The notes beneath the pieces are model-generated. The model was not told the origin of the DNA and searched no databases. It saw only the letters and a program-made list of their open reading frames with translations. From JAKQHY01 sp034429475 (GTDB lineage: Bacteria > Chloroflexota > Anaerolineae > B4-G1 > SLSP01), in contig DAOUGD010000003.1 of the NCBI GenBank assembly GCA_034429475.1, positions 1-5,376 on the forward strand: DNA of 5,376 nt, written 5' to 3'. Shown piece after piece: positions 1 to 5,376 of this stretch. Every line of letters starts with the position of its first letter. Within the stretch, counting starts at the first letter, position 1. The position numbers were made by a program, and so were the translations under genes.

Positions 1-37
1 GGGCTACGCCCGCCCACGAAAAAACACCCCCTCAACC

Positions 38-51
38 GCGCCTTTAGGCGC
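38..51. other. Small GC-rich hairpin upstream of the MBL gene
   Basis: A perfect 5-bp inverted repeat, GCGCC/GGCGC, encloses a TTTA loop. It lies 56 bases before the MBL start codon. No T-run follows on the plus strand, and on the minus strand the T-run comes only about 17 bases past the stem, so it is not a typical intrinsic terminator. It may be part of the 5' leader or the end of an upstream element cut off by the window edge. The remainder of 1-107 shows no gene. Confidence 0.25.
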
Positions 52-95
52 AAATCACGAGCCAAAACGAATTTTCGGATAGATACTAAATCAAA

Positions 96-100
96 AGAGG
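96..100 (+). promoter_or_regulatory. Ribosome binding site of the MBL-fold gene
   Basis: AGAGG lies 7 bases before the ATG at 108, a standard Shine-Dalgarno spacing. It supports this ATG as the true start. The AT-rich stretch at about 80-92 could hold a -10 element (GATACT-like), but I found no matching -35 hexamer at the right distance, so no promoter is called. Confidence 0.6.
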
Positions 101-107
101 TTCTGAA

Positions 108-776
108 ATGACAACACTTCAATTGCTGGGCAATGCCTGTACCTTGCTTACTGCGCCGGATTGCGCCCGGATCGTCAGCGATCCCTACGGCAGTGAGTGC
201 CCGCCTGGATTGCGGCCACTGCCGGCCAACCTGACTGCCGACGCCGTGACCGTCAGCCACATCCACTCCGATCACAACAACGTGGCGGCCATCGGCGGCG
301 CACCGCAGATCATCACCGAACCCGGCGTCTACCAGGTCGGCATGGTCAAAGTGACCGGCTACGCCAGCCGCGAGGGATCGCCTTCCGGCCCCTCGGAACT
401 GCGCAACGTAGTCTTCGTGTTCGAGGTCGCGGGGGCCAGGATTGTGCATCTGGGCGACGCGGGACTGATTGCCGAACCCGAAATCCGGGCCGCCATTGCC
501 CATGCCGATGTCATCCTGGTAAACATTGACGGCTACGTGCTGCCCCTGGATCGGCTTTTGCCGGAGATGGACAGCCTGCAAGCGCGCACCATCATCCCCA
601 CCCACTTCAGCGTCTTACCCAATGCGCGCTGGGCCACTGACGAAACCTTCACGTTGGAAGAATACCTGGCCTCACTGCCTGCCGATGTCGTCGTCACGCG
701 AATGGGAAGTGAAATCGAGGTAGCGCCCGGCATGCCCAGGCAGGTGGCAGGATTGCCCTACCTGCTGTTGAAATAG
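108..776 (+). CDS. MBL-fold metal-dependent hydrolase (UlaG/COG2220-like)
   Basis: A 222-residue cytoplasmic protein of the metallo-beta-lactamase fold, without signal peptide or membrane segment. Visible motifs in order: SDPYG (Asp25, motif 1), HIHSDH at 51-56 (the HxHxDH metal motif 2), HLGD at 114-117 (Asp117, motif 4) and PTHF at 164-167 (His166, motif 5). The arrangement and the roughly 220-residue length fit the COG2220 group, which includes the lactonase UlaG and many uncharacterised hydrolases. The substrate cannot be deduced. Oddity: the segment before HLGD, where relatives as I recall them carry Ser-x-His-Asp, reads ASREG (86-90), so the motif-3 metal ligand appears replaced by Arg88. 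The enzyme may bind one metal or have altered activity. The start is supported by AGAGG 7 bases upstream. It is convergent with the toroid-protein gene and not in an operon within this window. The fold is secure; the specific function is not. Confidence 0.9.
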   Translation: MTTLQLLGNACTLLTAPDCARIVSDPYGSECPPGLRPLPANLTADAVTVSHIHSDHNNVAAIGGAPQIITEPGVYQVGMVKVTGYASREGSPSGPSELRNVVFVFEVAGARIVHLGDAGLIAEPEIRAAIAHADVILVNIDGYVLPLDRLLPEMDSLQARTIIPTHFSVLPNARWATDETFTLEEYLASLPADVVVTRMGSEIEVAPGMPRQVAGLPYLLLK

Positions 777-800
777 ACGGAGAAACGACCCCGCTGGAAA

Positions 801-824
801 AACCACTAAGGACACAAAGTACAC
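801..824. repeat. Short A-rich dispersed-repeat-like tract
   Basis: The tract AACCACTAAGGACACAAAGT and the bases after it match in style a short intergenic element (CCACTAAGGACACAAAGG-like) that I recall from many Chloroflexota and other environmental genomes. It is AC/AG-rich and differs in composition from the GC-rich genes on both sides. There is only one copy in this window, so the repeat status rests on recall and not on a match seen here. Confidence 0.35.
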
Positions 825-825
825 A

Positions 826-921
826 CCGGAATTCACGTCCGCGACCCCGGTTGGCACACAGCACTTTCTGATCGATCTGGGCGGCTTCAGCCTGACGCTC
901 ATCCGCGCGCCAGGGCGTTAA
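826..921 (+). pseudogene. Possible 3' remnant of a lost plus-strand gene
   Basis: Reading plus-strand codons from 826 gives an open frame that ends HFLIDLGGFSLTLIRAPGR and then TAA at 919-921. About 20 of the 26 sense codons from 841 to 918 end in G or C and use codons such as CTG, ATC, GGC and CGC, which is coding-like. There is no start codon, and the frame runs upstream into the repeat-like tract at 801-824, as if a gene had been cut there. Its stop overlaps the stop of the minus-strand toroid gene (918-920) within GTTAAC. I do not recognise a family. Chance openness over such a short stretch is a real alternative. Confidence 0.22.
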
Positions 922-1931
922 CCGCAAGCCTTCAACACCCGCAGCGCGCGCAGCGTGACCCAGGGGTTGAGCTGGCGCTTCGCGCCGAAATCGGCCCACG
1001 TCTTGCCGGTGTAGTCGTAGTCCAGCGCCCAGCGCCCCTGGACGTCTTGCTTGTCTCGGATCAACGCCAGGACGCCCGCCAGGCGCGGGTCGGCGCCGTA
1101 GCCCACGCCCTCCAACGCCTCGGCCAGTTGCAGCAGATCGGTCACGTAGAACACCGGGAAGCCGAACTTCCACCAGTTCTGGCTTGGCTTGCCGCTGTTG
1201 CCGATGGGGTAGGACGCCTCCGCCGGCTCCACGCTCAACAGATAATCCACGCCCCGTTGGAGGGCGCGGTGAAGCAGCGGCGTGTAGCGCGCCTGCGGCC
1301 ACTTCCCCAGTGCCAGCAGCAGCTTCACACAGCCCCACGCGCACGGCTGGCCGTGATTGTACCCGCACACGAAGTCCGGCCCGCATTTGACGGAATAGTA
1401 ATGCACCGGCGCCTGCCGATCCGATGCCGGGGCGACGCCCTCGCCGGTGACGCTGCGCGCGATCCACTCGAAGGCCGGCTCCAGGCGCGGGTCGTCGCAG
1501 CCCAGCGCCAGCAAAGCCCAGACGAGATTCCCGTGCAGGCAATCCACCACGCCGGAGGGCGCGCCCGAAATGGAAGCCTGCCCGGCCGCCGTAAACGTGT
1601 GGTCCAGCAGATAGGCGCACGCCTGGGCGATGCGCGCGTCTTCCGTCATCACTGCCCCTAACTGCGCCAGCGCGAGGGTCGCCCAGACCGTCGCCCGGTA
1701 CTTCGGACTGTATCCCGCGCCCGGGTGTACCCAATAGCCCCCCGGCGCCATCTCCGCCAGAATTGCGGCGATAGGGCCTTGCGTGTGCGCCGCCTGGCGG
1801 GCTGCGCAAAGGTCCGGATCATCCGGCGGACGATCCAACAGATCGCGCAGCGCCAGGTATCGGACGCCCGGCCCTGCGGATTCCAACAGCCAGGAAAGGG
1901 AATCGCCTTTGAGTTGGTCTTGCCATGCCAT
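918..1931 (-). CDS. Alpha/alpha-toroid (terpene cyclase/prenyltransferase-like) protein
   Basis: A 337-residue protein with no signal peptide, built of repeated amphipathic helices of the kind seen in the squalene cyclase/prenyltransferase alpha-alpha barrel superfamily. A QW-type motif, QxxxGxW, is visible at Gln295-Gly299-Trp301 (QDVQGRW). Other recognisable segments are VRYLALRDLLDRP (23-35), GYWVHPGAGYSPKYRATVW (65-83), KFGFPVFYVTDLLQ (255-268) and WVTLRALRVLKACG at the C-terminus. I recall close relatives, often labelled 'terpene cyclase' or misleadingly 'nitrogen fixation protein NifH'; there is no nucleotide-binding P-loop here, so the NifH label would be wrong. The DxDD acid motif of squalene-hopene cyclases is absent and the protein is about half their length, so cyclase activity is not supported. 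It has a cysteine-rich stretch at 183-201. A purine-rich GGGGCGAG (minus strand, 1940-1947) lies 8 bases before the ATG. It is downstream of the GH43-GH3 gene on the same strand, separated by 110 bases with a hairpin. Function unknown. Confidence 0.85.
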   Translation of the reverse strand: MAWQDQLKGDSLSWLLESAGPGVRYLALRDLLDRPPDDPDLCAARQAAHTQGPIAAILAEMAPGGYWVHPGAGYSPKYRATVWATLALAQLGAVMTEDARIAQACAYLLDHTFTAAGQASISGAPSGVVDCLHGNLVWALLALGCDDPRLEPAFEWIARSVTGEGVAPASDRQAPVHYYSVKCGPDFVCGYNHGQPCAWGCVKLLLALGKWPQARYTPLLHRALQRGVDYLLSVEPAEASYPIGNSGKPSQNWWKFGFPVFYVTDLLQLAEALEGVGYGADPRLAGVLALIRDKQDVQGRWALDYDYTGKTWADFGAKRQLNPWVTLRALRVLKACG

Positions 1932-1960
1932 CGTCGTAACTCGCCCCTATGAATACCAAA

Positions 1961-2017
1961 GTAACGCAAACTTCAGTTTGCTCTTTCGCAAAGCAAACAA
2001 ACTGAAGTTTGTGCTAC
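1961..2017. repeat. 20-bp inverted repeat with nested hairpin (REP/MITE-like or terminator)
   Basis: The arms 1961-1980 (GTAACGCAAACTTCAGTTTG) and 1998-2017 (reverse complement GTAGCACAAACTTCAGTTTG) match at 18 of 20 positions, including a perfect 14-bp core at 1967-1980 and 1998-2011. The 17-base centre contains a second small stem, CTTT/AAAG around CGC (1983-1993). Each arm is itself nearly palindromic. I recall AACTTCAGTTTG elements as common intergenic repeats in Chloroflexota and some cyanobacteria. It lies 24 bases past the stop codon of the GH43-GH3 gene and 29 bases before the toroid start. In RNA it could end or process the glycosidase transcript, but no clear U-run follows the stem on the minus strand. 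Confidence 0.75.
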
Positions 2018-2041
2018 ATTCTCATTTCACCAATTCTGACA

Positions 2042-5000
2042 TTACCCCACCGCAAACTCGCCCACCAGCCGGATGTCTGCCGAGGACGCGCCCACCAGCA
2101 CGCGCACCCGGTCGGCCTCCACCTGCCAGCCGCCGAGATCGGCGTCCCAATAGGCCAGCGATTCCGCTTTGAGCGGTAGGGTCACGGTTTGTGTCTCGCC
2201 CGGTTGCAGGGTGATGCGCCGGAAGCCCTTCAATTCCTTCTTGGGGCGCTCGACGGTCGAGTGCAGGTGCTTCACGTAGAGCTGCACGACTTCGTCGCCC
2301 GCGCGGTCGCCGGTGTTCGTCACGTCCACGCTCACGGTGATCTCGCCGTCGGGCGCGAGGTGATCCGCGCTCAACCGCAGATGGCTGTACGCGAAGGTGG
2401 TGTAGCTCAGGCCGAAGCCGAACGGATAGAGCGGCTCGCCCTTGAAGTACATGTACGTCCGCCCGTTGCGCAAATCGTAGTCCAGGCGCGGCGGCAACTG
2501 CTCGAGGCTGTGCGGCCACGTCTGCACCAGCCGCCCGCCGGGATTCACGTCGCCGAAGAGCGCGTCAGCCAGAGCATTCCCCAATTCCTGGCTGTTGTGC
2601 GTCATGTGCAGGATCGCCGGGACGTGTCGCTGCGTCCAGGGGATCGCAAACGGGAAGCTGCTGATCAGCACGACGACGGTGTTGGGATTGACGCGAAGCA
2701 CCTGCTTGATCAGCTCCTCTTGCTCCAGCGCGATGGCGCGGCGATCTACAGCTTCCTTGCCGTCGCTGGGGGTGGGACATTGCAGCCAGGGCGCGTCGCC
2801 GGTGGGATGGTTGCCCACGACGACAATCGCCACGTCCGCCGCCTCCGCCAGCCTGACGGCCTCGCCGTCCGCGTTGTCCTTCGCGTAGGTCACGGTCACG
2901 CCGTCCCCCACCTTCCCCCGGATGCCCGCCAGCGCGGTGACGGCGTAGGGTGGGTCGCCACTGTACCAGTCCAGCAGCACCTCGTCGGCGCGCGGGCCGA
3001 TGATGGCGACGGTCTTGAGCGCGCTTTTGTCGAGCGGCAGCAAGGCTCGCTCATTTTTCAGCAGGACGATGGATTTCTGCGTGACGAGCCGGGCCAGCGC
3101 TTTGTGCTTCTCGCTCTCCCACGGCAGCTCCGGCTCCGTCCCGATGGTGCTGTACGGCACCATCTCCGGCGGATCGGCCATCCCCAGCTTGATCATCACC
3201 CGGAAAACGCCGCGCAGCACTGCGTCGAGGTCGGCCTCCACCAGCCAACCCTTGTCGAGCGCGCCCTGCACCGCCTCGCGGTAGCGATCCAGGAACTGGT
3301 TGATGCCGGATTTGATCACGGCGACCGCCGCCATCTCCAAATCGGGGTAGTACTGGTGCTTGGTCAGCAGCAGCGTGAACGCGCCGCCGTCGGTGCAGAT
3401 GATGCCGTCCTGCCCCCACTCTTTGACCGTGACGTCCTTCAATATCGGGTGGACGGTGCAGGGGACGCCGTTGACGGCGTTGTAGGCGGCCATGTAGGCG
3501 CGCGCGCCGCCGTCCACAATGCCCATGCGGAAGGGGACGGAGTAGTATTCGCGGAAGAGCCGCTGGTCGAAGTCCGAGGACGAGGACTCGCGCTCGTCCT
3601 CGTTGCTGTTGGCGAGGAAGTGCTTGAGCAGCGACGCCGTCAGCCAGTAGCGGGGATGGTCGCCCTGCAAGCCCTTCACGAAAGCCGTCACGAGCGTCCC
3701 GTTGAGGAAGGCGTCCTCGCCGTAACATTCCTCGGTGCGGCCCCAGCGGATGTCGCGGCCCAGGTCGGCGTTGGGAGCGCGCACCACCAGCCCGCCGCGC
3801 CGGAAGCGCTTGCTCTGCGCCAGGTAGCGCGTCTCGTAGCCCTCGACGGCGGCGGCCTGCCGGATGAGGTCGGGATCCCACGTCTCGCCCAGGCCGATGG
3901 CCTGCGGGAACTGCGTGGTGGGCACGGGCGACGGGCGCCCCCAGTTGCCCGGCGCGCCGCCCATCGCCAGCCCGTGCAGCCCCTCGACGTGGCCCGTGCC
4001 CCAGACGCCCAGGCGCGGCACATCCGGCACAGTGCCCAGGCAGGCGATCTTCTCGTCGAGCGTCATCCGCGCGAGAAGGTCGTCAATGCGCGCCTCCGTC
4101 GGCAGGTCGGGATCGGCGAAGGGGACGCTGGTGGCCGGGCGGCGGACGATGGTGAGCGTGTCGCCTTCGTCCTCCAGTTCGAGCAGGAGCGCGCGCTCGT
4201 GCGGGCTGCGGTTGGGCTGATGGAGCGCGAGCATCGGCGTGCCGTCGAAGCGGTGGAAGATCATCCCGTGCCCGCCATCCTGCATAAACAGTGGACGGCC
4301 CTGCTGCACCCACGGCCCGTGGACGCTGCCCGACTCGGAGGCCGCGATCAGGGTCATGTAGCCGAACCAGCCAAACGTGGACCACAGCATCAGCAGCTTG
4401 CCGGTCCGCGTGCGGTAGAGGAACGGCCCGTCGGTGACGTAGTGCGGCTGCCCCGGACGCACCCAGGGCGCATTGCTGCCCCTGAAAAGCGTAACCGGCT
4501 CGCCCGCCACGGCGGAAAGGTCGGGCGCGAGCCGCACCGCCTCCACCGCGCCGTCGCCGAGTTGCACCCACTCGTGGCAGTAGACCAGACAAGGGATGCC
4601 ATCCTCCACCCACAGCGTCCCGTCGAGCGTCATCACGTCGGCGGGAGTGTGCGCGTGGTTGGCGAACGGCCGGAACGGGCCGAGCGGCGTGTCGCCCACC
4701 AGGATTTGCGTGCCGCGCTGTACCAACGGCGGCCAGGCCGGCTGGCGTCCCTCCGGTTCGACCGCCGATTCGGGCAAAGGCAGATCGGTGTTGAACGTGA
4801 GGAAGAGGTAGTACTTCCCCTCGTAACGGTGCATCTCCGGCGCCCAGATCGGCCCCTGTGCCCAGAAATCCGCCGGAGTCTCAAAGATCGGCGTCGGCCC
4901 TTCCCAGGTCGCCAAATCCTTGCTGGTGTAGACGCCCACGCCGGGCCGCGCGCGTCCCTCGCCGGGCGGCAGCGCCGTGACCAGATAGTACGTCTGCGTG

Positions 5001-5077
5001 TCCGGGTCAGGCAAAACAAACGGGTCGCGGATGCGCACATCCGCCAACGATACTGAAGGGGTTGCCTCGGTGATCAT
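2042..5077 (-). CDS. Fused GH43-type beta-propeller and GH3 glycoside hydrolase
   Basis: A 1011-residue protein with two glycosidase modules and no signal peptide, so probably cytoplasmic. Residues about 12-310 form a GH43-like five-bladed propeller: RDPFV with Asp18 (catalytic base), WAPEMHRYEGKYYLFLTF (78-95, blade 2), LDGTLWVEDG with Asp152 (pKa-modulating Asp position), YVTDGPFLYR (213-222) and GGHGMIF with His270. Residues about 318-1011 are a complete GH3 enzyme: PFADPDLPTEARIDDLLARM (319-338), GRDIRWGRTEECYGED (440-455), KHF (485-487), the nucleophile Asp563 in CTDGGA, the C-terminal sandwich domain from SIVLLKNERALLPL (669-682), Glu775 in KEAVDR as likely acid/base, YPFGFGLSYTTF (884-895), and a fibronectin-III-like end domain (about 912-995). 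GH43 enzymes are mostly arabinofuranosidases or xylosidases and GH3 enzymes beta-glucosidases or beta-xylosidases, so trimming of arabinoxylan-type oligosaccharides is a reasonable inference. The residue after the nucleophile is Gly, not the Trp common in beta-glucosidases, so GH3 specificity stays open. The linker is only about 8 residues. The start has a strong AAGGAG 7 bases upstream. The frame is intact throughout. Confidence 0.95.
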   Translation of the reverse strand: MITEATPSVSLADVRIRDPFVLPDPDTQTYYLVTALPPGEGRARPGVGVYTSKDLATWEGPTPIFETPADFWAQGPIWAPEMHRYEGKYYLFLTFNTDLPLPESAVEPEGRQPAWPPLVQRGTQILVGDTPLGPFRPFANHAHTPADVMTLDGTLWVEDGIPCLVYCHEWVQLGDGAVEAVRLAPDLSAVAGEPVTLFRGSNAPWVRPGQPHYVTDGPFLYRTRTGKLLMLWSTFGWFGYMTLIAASESGSVHGPWVQQGRPLFMQDGGHGMIFHRFDGTPMLALHQPNRSPHERALLLELEDEGDTLTIVRRPATSVPFADPDLPTEARIDDLLARMTLDEKIACLGTVPDVPRLGVWGTGHVEGLHGLAMGGAPGNWGRPSPVPTTQFPQAIGLGETWDPDLIRQAAAVEGYETRYLAQSKRFRRGGLVVRAPNADLGRDIRWGRTEECYGEDAFLNGTLVTAFVKGLQGDHPRYWLTASLLKHFLANSNEDERESSSSDFDQRLFREYYSVPFRMGIVDGGARAYMAAYNAVNGVPCTVHPILKDVTVKEWGQDGIICTDGGAFTLLLTKHQYYPDLEMAAVAVIKSGINQFLDRYREAVQGALDKGWLVEADLDAVLRGVFRVMIKLGMADPPEMVPYSTIGTEPELPWESEKHKALARLVTQKSIVLLKNERALLPLDKSALKTVAIIGPRADEVLLDWYSGDPPYAVTALAGIRGKVGDGVTVTYAKDNADGEAVRLAEAADVAIVVVGNHPTGDAPWLQCPTPSDGKEAVDRRAIALEQEELIKQVLRVNPNTVVVLISSFPFAIPWTQRHVPAILHMTHNSQELGNALADALFGDVNPGGRLVQTWPHSLEQLPPRLDYDLRNGRTYMYFKGEPLYPFGFGLSYTTFAYSHLRLSADHLAPDGEITVSVDVTNTGDRAGDEVVQLYVKHLHSTVERPKKELKGFRRITLQPGETQTVTLPLKAESLAYWDADLGGWQVEADRVRVLVGASSADIRLVGEFAVG

Positions 5078-5084
5078 CTCTTTG

Positions 5085-5090
5085 CTCCTT
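5085..5090 (-). promoter_or_regulatory. Ribosome binding site of the GH43-GH3 gene
   Basis: On the minus strand AAGGAG sits 7 bases before the ATG at 5077. It is a near-consensus Shine-Dalgarno with ideal spacing and settles the start of the fused gene: the propeller begins within the first 12-18 residues, so nothing is missing at the N-terminus. Confidence 0.8.
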
Positions 5091-5100
5091 CTCTGAAAAT

Positions 5101-5135
5101 AGCGAATAGCGAATAGCGAATAGCAAGTAGCAAAA
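5101..5135. repeat. Heptamer tandem repeat AGCGAAT
   Basis: Three exact copies of AGCGAAT (5101-5121) are followed by two decayed units, AGCAAGT (5122-5128) and AGCAAAA (5129-5135). The array starts 11 bases upstream of the glycosidase Shine-Dalgarno, so it lies in the 5' leader or promoter region of that gene. On the minus strand it reads as repeated GCTATTC units. Such heptamer arrays can change copy number by slippage. Confidence 0.85.
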
Positions 5136-5160
5136 TCTCTGCGCTCTCTGCGTCTCTGCG
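5136..5160. repeat. Octamer repeat TCTCTGCG, three copies
   Basis: TCTCTGCG occurs at 5136-5143, 5145-5152 and 5153-5160, with one extra C at 5144. On the minus strand it reads CGCAGAGACGCAGAGAGCGC, a style of short dispersed element I recall from many Chloroflexota and other environmental bacterial genomes. It abuts the heptamer array directly. Confidence 0.8.
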
Positions 5161-5161
5161 T

Positions 5162-5173
5162 TGAAAATTTTCA
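5162..5173. promoter_or_regulatory. 12-bp perfect palindrome, possible operator
   Basis: TGAAAATTTTCA is a perfect palindrome 85 bases upstream of the glycosidase start. LacI-family operators controlling sugar-use genes often have similar TGAAA...TTTCA outer halves, but they usually have CG at the centre, which is missing here. It lies between two repeat tracts, so it may simply be part of them. No regulator gene is in the window. Low confidence as an operator. Confidence 0.25.
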
Positions 5174-5192
5174 TCCAACCGCTGGTGAACCG

Positions 5193-5218
5193 CGGATTGA
5201 ACGGATTAAACGGAAAAA
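5193..5218. repeat. Nine-base tandem repeat CGGATTRAA
   Basis: CGGATTGAA (5193-5201) and CGGATTAAA (5202-5210) are followed by a decayed unit, CGGAAAAA (5211-5218). It is a third repeat type in the 228-bp gap upstream of the glycosidase gene. I recall similar CGGATTAAACGGATT elements as dispersed intergenic repeats. Nearby on the minus strand, TTGATA (5219-5224) could be a -35 hexamer, but no convincing -10 follows. Confidence 0.7.
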
Positions 5219-5305
5219 TATCAACCTGTGCCATAGCATGACTGAATCTCGACTTTTGCACCTTAACACAGAATACTCCCAACGCGAAAAAAGGGCGTGA
5301 CAGAG

Positions 5306-5376
5306 TCAATCGTCGCCTGTCAGGAGCCGCACGCGAGTAGCCGCGCTCTCCACGCGGAAAGCGCGGTAATCACTGC
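5306..5376 (-). CDS. Partial 3' end of an unidentified minus-strand gene
   Basis: The minus strand from the window edge reads as an open frame ending SDYRAFRVESAATRVRLLTGDD and then TGA at 5306-5308. Most of its 22 codons end in G or C, in line with the neighbouring genes, and of the three minus-strand frames this one looks most like a natural C-terminus. The fragment is too short to assign a family. If real, it lies upstream of and in the same direction as the glycosidase gene, 228 bases away across the repeat-rich gap. The gene continues beyond the window. Confidence 0.45.
   Translation of the reverse strand, partial: SDYRAFRVESAATRVRLLTGDD

Noticed and set aside
777..917. Bidirectional terminator expected between convergent genes
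   Set aside because: No stem of useful length followed by a T-run was found on either strand in this gap.
694..1809. A 371-codon minus-strand frame across the toroid gene and the end of the MBL gene
   Set aside because: Its product is Arg/Gly/Ala-rich low-complexity sequence typical of a frame shadow, and it overlaps the toroid gene, which has coherent motifs in another frame.
3576..3599. Inverted repeat GAGGACGA/TCGTCCTC
   Set aside because: It lies inside the GH3 coding region over an acidic, Ser-rich loop (residues 493-501) and is explained by Asp/Glu/Ser codon composition.
2189..5056. A 955-codon open frame on the plus strand opposite the glycosidase gene
   Set aside because: It is in exact antisense register with the minus-strand gene, so plus-strand stops can arise only from TTA, CTA or TCA codons there, which are rare in this GC-rich codon usage. 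The translation is Arg/His/Val-rich without recognisable domains, while the minus strand has full GH43 and GH3 motifs.
5007..5309. A 100-codon minus-strand frame spanning the repeat-rich gap
   Set aside because: It is made of translated repeats (for example the runs FNAETQR and FAIRYSLF), overlaps the well-supported glycosidase start, and has no domain or ribosome binding site of note.
5287..5325. Possible terminator after the partial minus-strand gene
   Set aside because: There is a six-base T-run on the minus strand (5287-5292), but the only preceding stem is 5 bp (GACAG/CTGTC) with a 13-base loop, and six bases separate it from the T-run. That is too weak to call.
1..5376. CRISPR array, tRNA, rRNA, transposase or defence-system genes
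   Set aside because: The only repeats are the short tandem and inverted ones listed, without regular spacers. No tRNA-like cloverleaf, rRNA segment or recognisable mobile-element or immune protein was seen in any frame.

Overview
The window is GC-rich bacterial DNA. It holds three complete protein genes, the probable 3' end of a fourth, and short intergenic stretches full of small repeats. The protein types, and intergenic repeats of kinds I recall from Anaerolineae and related Chloroflexota, suggest a Chloroflexota-like heterotroph. That assignment is inference: there is no rRNA or marker gene here.

Layout. Positions 1-107 are a leader with a small hairpin and a Shine-Dalgarno site. A plus-strand gene (108-776) encodes a metallo-beta-lactamase-fold hydrolase of the UlaG/COG2220 type. 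A 141-bp convergent gap (777-917) holds a short repeat-like tract followed by what looks like the tail of a lost plus-strand gene. On the minus strand, 918-1931 encodes a 337-residue alpha/alpha-toroid protein resembling terpene cyclases/prenyltransferases. Upstream of it, 1932-2041 contains a strong 20-bp inverted repeat. The minus strand from 5077 to 2042 is one 1011-residue open reading frame that joins a GH43-type five-bladed beta-propeller directly to a full-length GH3 enzyme. Positions 5078-5305 are a mosaic of three unrelated short tandem repeats plus a 12-bp palindrome. From 5306 to the window edge the minus strand reads as the last 22 or so codons of another gene.

Function. The GH43-GH3 protein has no visible signal peptide. 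It probably works in the cytoplasm on imported plant-polysaccharide oligosaccharides, for example removing arabinose and xylose or glucose units from arabinoxylan-type fragments. The toroid gene lies downstream on the same strand and could be co-transcribed, but the hairpin between them may separate the two units. The MBL-fold gene faces the other way and has no evident functional link.

Most notable points: the two-glycosidase fusion with almost no linker; an apparent Glu-to-Asp change at the propeller's general-acid position; an Arg where the MBL protein should have its third-motif metal-binding His; and the unusual density of distinct small repeats in every gap between genes.
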